Shown one piece after another: positions 16,736 to 24,879 of a stretch of 64,000 nucleotides of DNA. This DNA is from an uncultured Dehalococcoidia bacterium (GTDB lineage Bacteria; Chloroflexota; Dehalococcoidia; Lucifugimonadales; CATOSD01): NCBI GenBank assembly GCA_951812395.1, contig CATOSD010000002.1, forward strand, positions 248,001-312,000, given 5' to 3'. The notes beneath the pieces were generated by a model, which had not been told where the DNA came from, did no database searches, and saw only the letters and a list, made by a program, of their open reading frames with translations. Positions within the stretch are counted from its first letter, which is position 1. The number at the start of each line of letters is the position of its first letter. The translations under genes and the position numbers were made by a program.

Positions 16736-17515
16736 ATGACGACCACCGGCGCCAATCCGCCGGCGCAGCCCACAGCCGCCGCCGGGGCGACGCCCTGGTA
16801 CGAGCTCATCAACGACTCCCCGGAGCCGCCTGAAGACGCGATGCAGCAAGCGAGCACAATACTATACATTACCTCCATTCTCATGGCCCGCTACCAGGAC
16901 GATCCAACAGCGCTTGTGTCCGAACAGACCAATGTCATCTACAATTCCGCCGTGCCCGGCTCTGTCATCGTTCCGGACGTGTACGTGGTTCTCGGCGTGG
17001 ATGCCCAGACCATCGAAACTTACCGGCGCAGCTACCGCATAGACGAGTGGGGCGTGCCGCCCGCTTTCGTCATCGAAGTGGGGACTCCGGTCACTGCCGG
17101 CAGAGATCTGAGCGTCAAGCGTGACCTGTACGCTCGTATGGGCGTGCGGGAGTACTGGAGACTGGACAGGATCGGAGAGAGCTACCCCGAGCCGCTGGTG
17201 GCTGAGCGCCTGGTGGACGGGCAGTACGTCCGCATTGAGCTGCACACCGAATCCGATGGCGCAGTCTGGTCCCGCAGCGAGGTGCTGGGCGTGGACATCT
17301 TCTGCCAAACATCAGAGGATGGCATCAGCGACTTCAAGTTGCGGGATACCGCCTCGGGCGAGTGGCTGAACACGCTTGGCGACGAGATAGCGGCACGACA
17401 GGCCGCCGAGGCGCAAGCCCAGGCCGCCGAGGCGCAAGCCCAGACCGCTGAGGCCCGCGCCGCGGAACTCGAAGCTGAGCTGCAACGCCTGCGCAAGAAA
17501 CTTGACCAGCAATGA
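16736..17515 (+). CDS. Uma2-family PD-(D/E)XK endonuclease-like protein
   Basis: Uma2 proteins have a restriction-endonuclease fold and are multiplied in cyanobacteria and Chloroflexota; their natural target is unknown. The core is visible: VPDVYVVLGVD, then PAFVIEVGTPVTAGRDLSVK with the Glu and Lys of the nuclease motif, then YARMGVREYWRLD. The ATG at 16736 is preferred over the TTG at 16730 because GGAGG lies 7 nt upstream. The last 45 residues form a coiled coil built from AAEAQAQ repeats ending in LEAELQRLRKKL, a common Uma2 tail. The gene lies between an NHL protein and a TPP enzyme with no evident functional link. Confidence 0.88.
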   Translation: MTTTGANPPAQPTAAAGATPWYELINDSPEPPEDAMQQASTILYITSILMARYQDDPTALVSEQTNVIYNSAVPGSVIVPDVYVVLGVDAQTIETYRRSYRIDEWGVPPAFVIEVGTPVTAGRDLSVKRDLYARMGVREYWRLDRIGESYPEPLVAERLVDGQYVRIELHTESDGAVWSRSEVLGVDIFCQTSEDGISDFKLRDTASGEWLNTLGDEIAARQAAEAQAQAAEAQAQTAEARAAELEAELQRLRKKLDQQ

Positions 17516-17559
17516 ACAGAGCCGGCGTCTCGGCTGTATGACGCACGAAGGAGCAACGA

Positions 17560-19203
17560 ATGAACGGTGACCAGGCTATCGTGAAGATTCTCAAGGCCGA
17601 AGGCGTGGAATGGCTCTCGTGCTTTCCGGCGCAGACGCTGATAAACGAGGCTTCCAAGGAGGGCATTCGCCCCATCCTCTGCCGGCAGGAGCGCGCCGGC
17701 GTGAACATGGCCGACGGCTACAGCCGCGTCAACAACGGCCAGAAGATTGGTGTCTTCACGATGCAGACCGGACCCGGCGCCGAGAACGCATTCGGCGGCG
17801 TGGCCCAGGGCTACGCTGACTCCGTGCCCTTCCTCACCATACCCGGCGGCAACCCCGGCCCCAGACAGGGCGTTCACCCCAACTTCGAGTCCGTGCCCAA
17901 CTACCAGGGAATCACCAAGTGGGCCGGCTTCATCAACATGGTCGAGCGCATTCCGGAGATGATGAGCCGCGCCTTCACCCACCTGAAGCACGGCAGGCTC
18001 GGCCCCGTGATGCTGGAGCTGCCCCGCGACGTGGCCCTGGCCGAGTACCCAAGCGAAACGCTGGACTACACGCCCGTCCGGCAGTACAAGTCCGGCGCGG
18101 CGCAGGAAGACGTCCAGGACCTGGTAGCCGCCATGCTCGCCGCGAAGTGCCCCATCATCAACGTCGGCCAGGGCGTGCTTTACGCCGAGGCCACGCCGGA
18201 ACTCGTGGAGTTCGTCGAACTCACCAACATCCCCGTCATGACGACGCTCGCGGGCAAGAGCGCCTTCCCCGAAAACCACCCGTTCTCGCTGGGCGCCGGC
18301 GCGTCCTCGGGCACGCTCATGGCGAGCCACTTCTTGGACAAGACCGACTTCGTCCTGGGCCTGGGCACCAGCTTCACCATTTCCAACTTCAACGCGCCTA
18401 TGCCCGCCGGCGTGACCCTGGGCCACGTCACCAACTGCGCAGAGGACGTGAACAAGGACTACCGTGTACAGCTCGGCGCGATTGGCGACGCCAAGCTGGT
18501 GCTCGGCCAGATGATCGAAGAGGTCAAGCGTCAGGTCGGCGAGCACGGACGCGGCGACGTGGAGGGCGTGGCGGACGAGATTGCGAGAGTGCGCGCCGAG
18601 TTCATGGCCGAGTGGGCCCCCCGGCTGTCATCCGATGAGGTGCCCATAAGCCCGTACCGTGTCATCAGCGAGATTGCCAACGCCGTGGACGTGCCCAACA
18701 CCATCATTACCCACGATTCCGGCTACCCGCGCGAACAGATCGTGCCCTTCTGGCAGCCCGTACGGCCCAGGGGTTACCTTGGCTGGGGCAAGTCCACCCA
18801 GCTCGGCTACGGGCTGGGTCTGGCTATGGGCGCGAAGGTAGCGAGGCCGGACATGACGGTCGTTAACCTGATGGGCGACGCCGCGTTCGGCATGGCCGGC
18901 ATGGACATCGAGACGGCCGCGCGCTCAAACATCGGCACCCTCACGGTGATTCTCAACAACGGCGTTATGACCCACTACTACGACCACTTCCCACACGCGA
19001 CGGAGCACTGGGGCAGCAACAAGCTGGGCGGGCACTACGCCACCGTCGCCCAGGGCCTCGGCGCCTACGCCGAGCGCGTGGACGCGCCCGACCAGGTCGG
19101 CCCCGCCCTGCAGAGGGGCCTCGAGGCAACCAGGAACAACCAGCCCGCCGTCATCGAAATGATAACCAAGGAAGAGGAGACGATCCCCCGCTACTGGCGG
19201 TAG
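17560..19203 (+). CDS. Thiamine-diphosphate-dependent enzyme (acetolactate-synthase-like)
   Basis: This is a member of the TPP-binding decarboxylase/carboligase superfamily. The N-terminal Pyr domain has the activating Glu in CRQERAGVNMADGY (about residue 49). The central domain follows, and the C-terminal PP domain has the cofactor motif GDAAFGMAGMDIETAARSN...ILNN. At 547 residues it is the usual length for IlvB-type proteins. The FAD-site loops of true acetolactate synthase are not obvious, no small subunit adjoins, and the substrate is not predictable; oxalyl-CoA decarboxylase, sulfoacetaldehyde acetyltransferase or benzoylformate decarboxylase relatives are all possible. AAGGAG lies 7 nt before the ATG. 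Confidence 0.85.
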   Translation: MNGDQAIVKILKAEGVEWLSCFPAQTLINEASKEGIRPILCRQERAGVNMADGYSRVNNGQKIGVFTMQTGPGAENAFGGVAQGYADSVPFLTIPGGNPGPRQGVHPNFESVPNYQGITKWAGFINMVERIPEMMSRAFTHLKHGRLGPVMLELPRDVALAEYPSETLDYTPVRQYKSGAAQEDVQDLVAAMLAAKCPIINVGQGVLYAEATPELVEFVELTNIPVMTTLAGKSAFPENHPFSLGAGASSGTLMASHFLDKTDFVLGLGTSFTISNFNAPMPAGVTLGHVTNCAEDVNKDYRVQLGAIGDAKLVLGQMIEEVKRQVGEHGRGDVEGVADEIARVRAEFMAEWAPRLSSDEVPISPYRVISEIANAVDVPNTIITHDSGYPREQIVPFWQPVRPRGYLGWGKSTQLGYGLGLAMGAKVARPDMTVVNLMGDAAFGMAGMDIETAARSNIGTLTVILNNGVMTHYYDHFPHATEHWGSNKLGGHYATVAQGLGAYAERVDAPDQVGPALQRGLEATRNNQPAVIEMITKEEETIPRYWR

Positions 19204-19335
19204 TCCGCTAGCACGGGCCTGCCTTTACTGCATGAGGAATACTTGGCGCCGGAGACGTTCTCGTGAGGTTGCCTTCTAATTCGACATTGACGCCGCACGT
19301 TTGGCGTTATGCCCCACTCCAGATGAACGTCGAAG

Positions 19336-21345
19336 ATGCGCGTGCCCAACAAGCGACTCAGGGTACCAATGTTGAAGTTGAAAGTGTTTCTCGCCGTCAT
19401 TGCCGTGGTCGTCACGTTAATGGTAGTCGTGATGGAGGCTGCACCCCTTACGGAAGCCCAAACGCCGGCGCCAGTGCGGGACGGTTATTCCTTCGTTAGC
19501 GCCGGGTATAGCCACACATGCGGCGTCAGGGCGGATGGAACCGTGCATTGCTGGGGGTCCAACGTGGACTTTGACGACAGATGGCTGGGCCAAGCCACCC
19601 CGCCGTCCGGCAGTTTCTCATCCATCAGTGCAGGGCTCTTTTTTCACACGTGCGGAATCAGAACGGACGGCGACGTCGCCTGTTGGGGCGAAGACGACAA
19701 TGGTCAAGCCACGCCGCCTTCCGGTAGCTTCTCCGTCGTCAGCGCCGGAGCACAACACACGTGCGGAGTTAGGACGACTGGGACCGTGCACTGTTGGGGG
19801 ACCAACGCGGGCATTGCCGGCAACTGGGTGGGCCAGTCCACGCCGCCATCAGGCACATTCACCACTGTAGATGCCGGATCAGTTCACACGTGCGGTGTCA
19901 GGACGAGTGGTACACTCGCATGCTGGGGCGGCGATGGAAATGGCCAATCCAGCCCGCCTTCGGGTACTTTCTTAAGTGTCAGCGCAGGCGGTTTTCATAC
20001 GTGTGGTATCAGGACGAGCGGTGCAGTCGCATGCTGGGGCGCAGATGGTGGAGGCAAGGCCTCGCCGCCGTCGGGCGCCTTCAAGTCAGTCGACGCCGCC
20101 ATTTCTCACACTTGCGGCGTGAGAAATGATGGGGCCATCGATTGCTGGGGCGCCGAGTCAAGTGATAAGTCTCAGCCGCCCCCAGGCAGCTTCACTTCAG
20201 TCGGAGTTGGAAGTTCCCACACCTGTGCTGTTAAAACGGGCGGTGAAGTCGTCTGCTGGGGATTGAGCGGACGCGGCCAGACGAAGTCGCCGAAAGGTAG
20301 CTTCTCCTCGGTCAGTGTCGGGGAAGTTCACACCTGTGGCATGAGGCCGAACGGCGCCATCCTCTGCTGGGGATTGGACTTTGATGGTCAATCAAGCCCG
20401 CCCTCGGACATCTTCTCCGCAGTGAGTGCAGGAGGCTCCCACACATGCGGTGTGAGGCCGAATGGCACGGTTACCTGCTGGGGAACCGACGGATTGTTTG
20501 ACTTTGTTTCGCCTACAGGCAGCTTCACCTCAGTTAGCGGTGGGGATGCTTTCGCTTGTGGCGTGAGACCTGACGGCGCGGTCTCCTGTTGGGGTTCAGA
20601 GAGCTCGGGCGAGTTGGAGTTAGCGCCTGGAGGGTACTCGTCCGTGGACGCCGGATGGAATCACATCTGTGGGCTGAGAACGAACGCAACCGTCACTTGC
20701 TGGGGCCAAGACGAAATCGGTGATGCCAGCCCGCCATCAGGCAGTTTCTCGTCTGTAAGCGCCGGGCGGGGTCATACCTGCGGTGTAAGTACAGATGCGA
20801 CCGTCGAGTGCTGGGGACGTGACGATTTCGACCAGTCCAGTCCGCCGCCCGGCGAGTTCAAGTCCGTAAGCGCCGGAAGTGCTTTTACATGCGGCGTTAT
20901 GGCGGATAGCACCTTAGCCTGCTGGGGTTCGGATAGTTTTGGACAATCCAGCCCTCCGTCCGGGAGCTTCGAGTCCGTTAGCTCTGGAAGGCTGCACTCC
21001 TGTGGCGTGAGGGTTGACGGCACAGTTGTCTGTTGGGGATCAGAAGATTACGGTCAGGCCATTCCGCCCATTCTCGGTCCAACATCAGCCGCCACTCCGA
21101 CACATACGTCCACAATTGTTTCTCCAACACCCGCCCAAACTATTGTACAAACGCACACGCCGCCAACCCCTACTTCGACATCCAAGGCCGAATCTGGCAA
21201 GGTCACACCCGCAGCGTTGCCTGGCAACGGCGGTTGCGGCCGGAACTCGGGCGAGGCGTCTCAACCGACGTCAATCGCCAGTATCGCGATGCTGGTCGCG
21301 CCCCTTGCGCTGGCAGCGGCAATGAGGCGGAGATCACATAGGTGA
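19336..21345 (+). CDS. Exported RCC1-like repeat protein with paired cysteines
   Basis: An N-terminal signal segment (MLKLKVFLAVIAVVVTLMV, after about 12 basic residues) is followed by about 14 tandem repeats of 33-38 residues. Each has the pattern (S/V)SAG-x-x-HTCGVR-x-DG-x-V-x-CWG, close to RCC1-type beta-propeller blades. Every repeat has two cysteines (TCG and CWG), so about 14 disulfides or paired sites are possible, which fits export. After the repeats comes a Thr/Pro-rich stalk, then ALPGNGGCG, a hydrophobic helix and RRRSHR, a layout like a C-terminal sorting signal. The start may be the ATG at 19336 or 19369. A surface ligand-binding or adhesive role is inferred; no enzyme motif is present. 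Confidence 0.85.
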   Translation: MRVPNKRLRVPMLKLKVFLAVIAVVVTLMVVVMEAAPLTEAQTPAPVRDGYSFVSAGYSHTCGVRADGTVHCWGSNVDFDDRWLGQATPPSGSFSSISAGLFFHTCGIRTDGDVACWGEDDNGQATPPSGSFSVVSAGAQHTCGVRTTGTVHCWGTNAGIAGNWVGQSTPPSGTFTTVDAGSVHTCGVRTSGTLACWGGDGNGQSSPPSGTFLSVSAGGFHTCGIRTSGAVACWGADGGGKASPPSGAFKSVDAAISHTCGVRNDGAIDCWGAESSDKSQPPPGSFTSVGVGSSHTCAVKTGGEVVCWGLSGRGQTKSPKGSFSSVSVGEVHTCGMRPNGAILCWGLDFDGQSSPPSDIFSAVSAGGSHTCGVRPNGTVTCWGTDGLFDFVSPTGSFTSVSGGDAFACGVRPDGAVSCWGSESSGELELAPGGYSSVDAGWNHICGLRTNATVTCWGQDEIGDASPPSGSFSSVSAGRGHTCGVSTDATVECWGRDDFDQSSPPPGEFKSVSAGSAFTCGVMADSTLACWGSDSFGQSSPPSGSFESVSSGRLHSCGVRVDGTVVCWGSEDYGQAIPPILGPTSAATPTHTSTIVSPTPAQTIVQTHTPPTPTSTSKAESGKVTPAALPGNGGCGRNSGEASQPTSIASIAMLVAPLALAAAMRRRSHR

Positions 21346-21478
21346 AGAATGTGAGAGACGTCGAATCTCGCTTGCCCAGTGCGGCGCCGGATTCATGCGC
21401 TCGCGGACGTGAACAACTGGGGTGTCGATGCGACCTCGTGGCTGGGCTTGACAATCCCCCGATACTGGCGGAAGTCCG

Positions 21479-22378
21479 CTACCCCACGCGCCCGGGGTCC
21501 GACAGAATCGACCGAACGTCGTCGGCGTACTTCAGCTCCGAATCGTCCTCCGGCTCGTAGCCCAGCACCTGCCGCGCGTTGCTCAGCGACCAGAACGCGC
21601 GTGTGTTGCCGCTGATTCCGTACACCACCTGCCACGGCACACCGTGCTCGTTGTCGATGTTCGGCGTCTCCACCGCCCGCCGGAACAACTGCGTCAGGTC
21701 GCGCGGGCTGATGTACGCCCCCAGGTCCCGCTTGTACCCCGCCGGGTCTCCGCGATAAAGCTCTGGGTCCAGCTCCCGCGGCGCGCCGATGCGCACCATC
21801 ACCACGCCCATCCTCCGGCCCACCGGCGTGCCGGACACGTGACTCTCGCCGCCGTCGGAGTCGCCGAAGCCGCCCAGCCCGCATGCGAACAGGAATCCCA
21901 AGTGCTCGTACGTCGCCTTCGCCCAGCCGTAGAAGTTGTCCGACAGCGGCAGCACGTACGGGTCCAGCGACTCCATCCTGCGCGTGTGAATCAGGTTGTG
22001 CTCGTACCAGTCCGCGGCGTGGTTGGAGCTGGCTATCACCAGGCGCGGCACGCCCTCGTCATAGGCGGTGCGCAACACGTTGTAGGCCATCTCCACGTTC
22101 GCCTTCTCGTCGAAAAAATGGTCCAGCGGGTCGCCCGACCTTCGCTTGTAGCCCAGATGCACCACAGCGTCCACGCCCTCGAATAGCGCCGCATACTTCG
22201 AGCGGTCATGGTCGATCAGGTCCGCGATCTGCACACCGTCGACCGCCTCGCCGCGGGGATTCTCCGCCTTCACGTCCACGAGCGTCATCTCGTAGCTCTC
22301 GCGAAATGTCGGCAGCAACTGGTTTGCGATATAGCCTGTGGCCCCGGTCATCAGCACCCGCTGGACGTCGTAGGACAA
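21479..22378 (-). CDS. NAD-dependent epimerase/dehydratase (extended SDR)
   Basis: This is an extended short-chain dehydrogenase that acts on a sugar nucleotide or related substrate. The Rossmann motif TGATGYIANQL (residues 11-21) is at the N-terminus, and an acidic residue after strand 2 (VDVKAENP) suggests NAD. The catalytic set is split between ASSNHAADWYEH and SDNFYGWAKATYE (Tyr-x-x-x-Lys). The start is TTG at 22378 with AGAGGAG 6 nt upstream, and no ATG is better placed. It is transcribed toward the RCC1 gene, converging with it. The GNAT gene upstream ends 38 nt before the start, so the two may form an operon. The substrate is unknown. Confidence 0.85.
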   Translation of the reverse strand: MSYDVQRVLMTGATGYIANQLLPTFRESYEMTLVDVKAENPRGEAVDGVQIADLIDHDRSKYAALFEGVDAVVHLGYKRRSGDPLDHFFDEKANVEMAYNVLRTAYDEGVPRLVIASSNHAADWYEHNLIHTRRMESLDPYVLPLSDNFYGWAKATYEHLGFLFACGLGGFGDSDGGESHVSGTPVGRRMGVVMVRIGAPRELDPELYRGDPAGYKRDLGAYISPRDLTQLFRRAVETPNIDNEHGVPWQVVYGISGNTRAFWSLSNARQVLGYEPEDDSELKYADDVRSILSDPGRVG

Positions 22379-22416
22379 GACGCGCTCCTCTCTCTACTCC
22401 GCGGCCCCGGCCGGAT

Positions 22417-22851
22417 TCAGCCGAGCCGTTTCACCATCTTGATGTGCTCGATTCGCACTTCCATGAACGGCTCGCCGCGAGTGACATAGCCGTGCCGCTC
22501 GTAGAACGCCGTGACGTAGGTCTGCGCATGAAGCGTCACGCTGGTCGCGCCCCTCAGAGCCGCCTGCCCCTCCAGGAAGTCCAGCACCAGCCCACCGATG
22601 CCCTCGCGCCGCATCGCCGGCTCGACCGCCATGCGCCCTATCAGCGTCTCCCCCGTTGGCAGTGTGAACATCCGGCCCGTGCCGACCACCTCGTCGTCCG
22701 CGAACGCCGCCGCGTGTACCGCGTCCGCGTCGAACTCGTCGAACTCCTCCTCGTGCGTGGCGCCCTGCTCCAGCACGAACACTCGCTCGCGCAGGCGGCA
22801 CGCCGCCTCCCACTCCTCCGGGGTCTCTACGAGCTTAACGCGAGTGTTCAT
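22417..22851 (-). CDS. GNAT-family N-acetyltransferase (ElaA/YjcF-like)
   Basis: This is a compact 144-residue acetyltransferase. The N-terminal RLRERVFVLEQGATHEEEFDEFD is typical of the YjcF/ElaA branch. It is followed by the acetyl-CoA-binding segment MAVEPAMRREGIGGLVLDFL (R-x-x-G-x-G/A) and by LHAQTYVTAFYERHGYVTRGEPFMEVRIEHIKMVK, in which the FYERHGY and final H-x-x-M pattern match the family. The ATG at 22851 (MNTRVKLVE) is preferred to longer frames, which run into a repeat. It is followed 38 nt later by the epimerase gene on the same strand. The acceptor substrate is not known for this branch. Confidence 0.85.
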   Translation of the reverse strand: MNTRVKLVETPEEWEAACRLRERVFVLEQGATHEEEFDEFDADAVHAAAFADDEVVGTGRMFTLPTGETLIGRMAVEPAMRREGIGGLVLDFLEGQAALRGATSVTLHAQTYVTAFYERHGYVTRGEPFMEVRIEHIKMVKRLG

Positions 22852-22963
22852 ACGTGGAGCAGCGCTGATGAGGTCAATTCCAAGGACCGATTCCTGTCTA
22901 CCTCCTCCCCACCTTAACAGTCTGGCAGGGGCATAGGTATCGGGAGTGAGCTTTCCAAAGAGT

Positions 22964-23004
22964 CTCTTCCCCCTCGCAGGGGGAAGGCTAAGATGGGGGT
23001 GAAG
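22964..23004 (+). repeat. Short intergenic hairpin repeat (CTTCCCCCT family)
   Basis: The unit reads CTTCCCCCTCGCAGGGGGAAG followed by GCTAAGATGGGGGTGAAG: a hairpin, then a conserved tail. It is one of at least a dozen copies in the window and sits at the 3' side of the leftward GPP34 gene. Confidence 0.8.
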
Positions 23005-23016
23005 TCGAGCCACCCT

Positions 23017-23676
23017 CTACGGCATGTACATCTGCGCCGACGCCGCCACCGAAAGCTCGATGTCGTAGATGGCCTGCGTCATCGCCTGGCCGATCAGGTC
23101 GAGCTGGCGAACCTGCGCGATGCGTTCGGACGCGCGGTCCAACTCCTGCCGTGGCAGCAGCCGGTTGAAGATTCGGCAGGCGTCCACCAGGCAGATGAGC
23201 ATGACGTCCCTGGGATCCGGAATGTCTTCGCTCAGCAGCACGCCCATGATTCGCAGCTTCACCTCGCGGTCGGCCTGGCCGTCCACGAGCGGGTAGCGCC
23301 TGGTGCGAAACACCCAGAGCACACGGTCGTCCTCGCGCTCCAGGATGCCGCGGTCCACCAGCCGGGTAAGGGCCTCTTCGTGGATCGCTGCGGCACGTTC
23401 GGCGGTGCGTTCTACCCAGTAGCGTGTGGTGTGCTTATCGCCCGCCGCGATGTCGGCCAGCGTCTGGTCGAGTAGGTTGTCGCCTGTCGGCGTGGCGTCC
23501 AGAAGCACCAGTCCGTCGAGGTCGGTGTCGATCCGATCTTCCATCGCCAGGTCCATCAGCACGCCGCCCGCGAGGGCGTAGTCCAGCGACCACCTGGGCA
23601 CGTTCACGAACCTGCCCCCGTCGTCCCTGAGCAGTAGCAGTATTACCTCTTCAACGAATCTAAGCATGGCTTTCAT
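23017..23676 (-). CDS. GOLPH3/VPS74 (GPP34) family protein
   Basis: The protein belongs to the GPP34 family, known in eukaryotes as a phosphatidylinositol-4-phosphate-binding Golgi adaptor and present in actinobacteria and some other bacteria with unknown function. Family features are the N-terminal LRFVEEVILLLLRDDGGRF, the following WSLDYALAGGVLMDLAMEDRID, LLDATPTGDNLLDQTLADI, and L-x-x-RGILEREDDRVLWVF-x-x-RRYP. It is all-alpha, with no signal peptide. The ATG at 23676 is chosen as the first Met before the conserved block; an upstream extension has no family similarity. It stands alone between repeats and a dead gene. The basic pocket for PI4P is not confirmed here. Confidence 0.82.
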   Translation of the reverse strand: MKAMLRFVEEVILLLLRDDGGRFVNVPRWSLDYALAGGVLMDLAMEDRIDTDLDGLVLLDATPTGDNLLDQTLADIAAGDKHTTRYWVERTAERAAAIHEEALTRLVDRGILEREDDRVLWVFRTRRYPLVDGQADREVKLRIMGVLLSEDIPDPRDVMLICLVDACRIFNRLLPRQELDRASERIAQVRQLDLIGQAMTQAIYDIELSVAASAQMYMP

Positions 23677-23838
23677 CCTGGCGCAGTTGGGGTTGGCCGG
23701 CTGGCGGCCCTTTTCGGCTTGGGTGCCGTGCGAAATCGTAGCACATCGCCCTTGGGCGAACAACTTAGAGTGGGGTCTCAATGAGGGTGTCAGTAGGGCG
23801 TAGACGCCATGTATGCTAGGGCAGGAATTTATGCATGA

Positions 23839-24722
23839 CTACGATGCGGCAGTGTGGGAGACGCAAATCTTGCAGGAGCAACCTGGGCTGGTGAATTGCC
23901 TGACGCCGACTGTGGCATCTCCCATCCTGTCTGCCTTTTGGAAGATTAGATCAAATAGTTCAGTCTCGTTATTTTCAAGATATCGCCGAAGCGCGTAGGC
24001 GCAAAGGTCAGCCATCTGAACCATGCTTGTTAACTGGCTGTCGACAAACATCGGCGTCTCTATGACGTACTCTATCTGCGTCCACAGTGTTCCGCTTCGC
24101 AGAAATGCCTTCATCAACTCGGTGTGCTTATGCGCCACGGTCTCGTTGCTATCGTGAATCGGAGTCCGTAACCCGTCTGGCGGTTTTGCAGGTAACGTTC
24201 AAACCGAGATACGACCTGCTCAAATGCCTGCCCGTGGACCGACGTTCCCGCAATCGCCGGATCAAAGTGCAACTTGTCTATGCACTCAGCAAATGGCCGG
24301 ACTACTCTCCAACTCGACATGACCTCTGCTACCTCCCTTACAGCCTGCTTCCTTTCATCCAGCGTGAGATGAACGTAAGGTTCAGTACGGTCGTAGTTTT
24401 TCTTGGTCTGCTTGTAGCCTTTCCTGTTAACCTTCTACAGTCGCAGCAACTCTTCATGCCGCTTCCTGCGCACTTCGGATCGGCGTTTGCTGGAGGGCAT
24501 TGACTCAAAGCCGGGAATCAATTGTTGTTCAAGGTATCTTCTCATCACCCAGCCGACATGGACTTCAACATCCTCAAGTCCATATCTGCGCTTGACTCGC
24601 TCAATCTGAACGTCGTGCTGCTTCTAGTATTCGTCGGGAATCGAAAGTCCTGCCAGAACATAGTGGGAAGTGTTGCCTGGAAGATCCGGGGTCCCTGATT
24701 CGTCCATGTAGCAAAGGTACAC
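23839..24722 (-). pseudogene. Dead DUF3800 gene (two amber stops and a frameshift)
   Basis: Read leftward from GTG at 24722, the sequence gives a complete DUF3800 protein, a family with an RNase-H-like fold often found near mobile and defence genes. The start reads CYMDESGTPDLPGNTSHYVL, and the end has FVDSQLTSMVQMADLCAYAL and C-x-C-x-x-C. It is interrupted by TAG at 24626-24624 (where Trp is expected), TAG at 24437-24435 (where Gln or Lys is expected), and a one-base frameshift near 24150 around YGL/IHDSNET. The stops are in frame with each other and with the start. Composition is more AT-rich than the neighbours, suggesting an acquired gene now decaying. Confidence 0.8.
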
Positions 24723-24879
24723 AGGGAAACCTCAAGAATAGCGACTAGGTTCCGGGCAAAGCCCCGATAAGAGACGCTTGGCGACTCCTCCTAGACGCAA
24801 AAGTATTGCGATTTAGTAAAATGTACTTTGTCAATCGAATCTGGAGGTTTCGGTCTGACCCAAATGTGCACCCAGGCTC

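Noticed and set aside
23839..24722. Reading the two TAG codons in DUF3800 as recoded amino acids
   Set aside because: The gene also has a frameshift, and TAG is used as a normal stop in many intact genes here (for example fabF and the CD-NTase), so plain decay is simpler.
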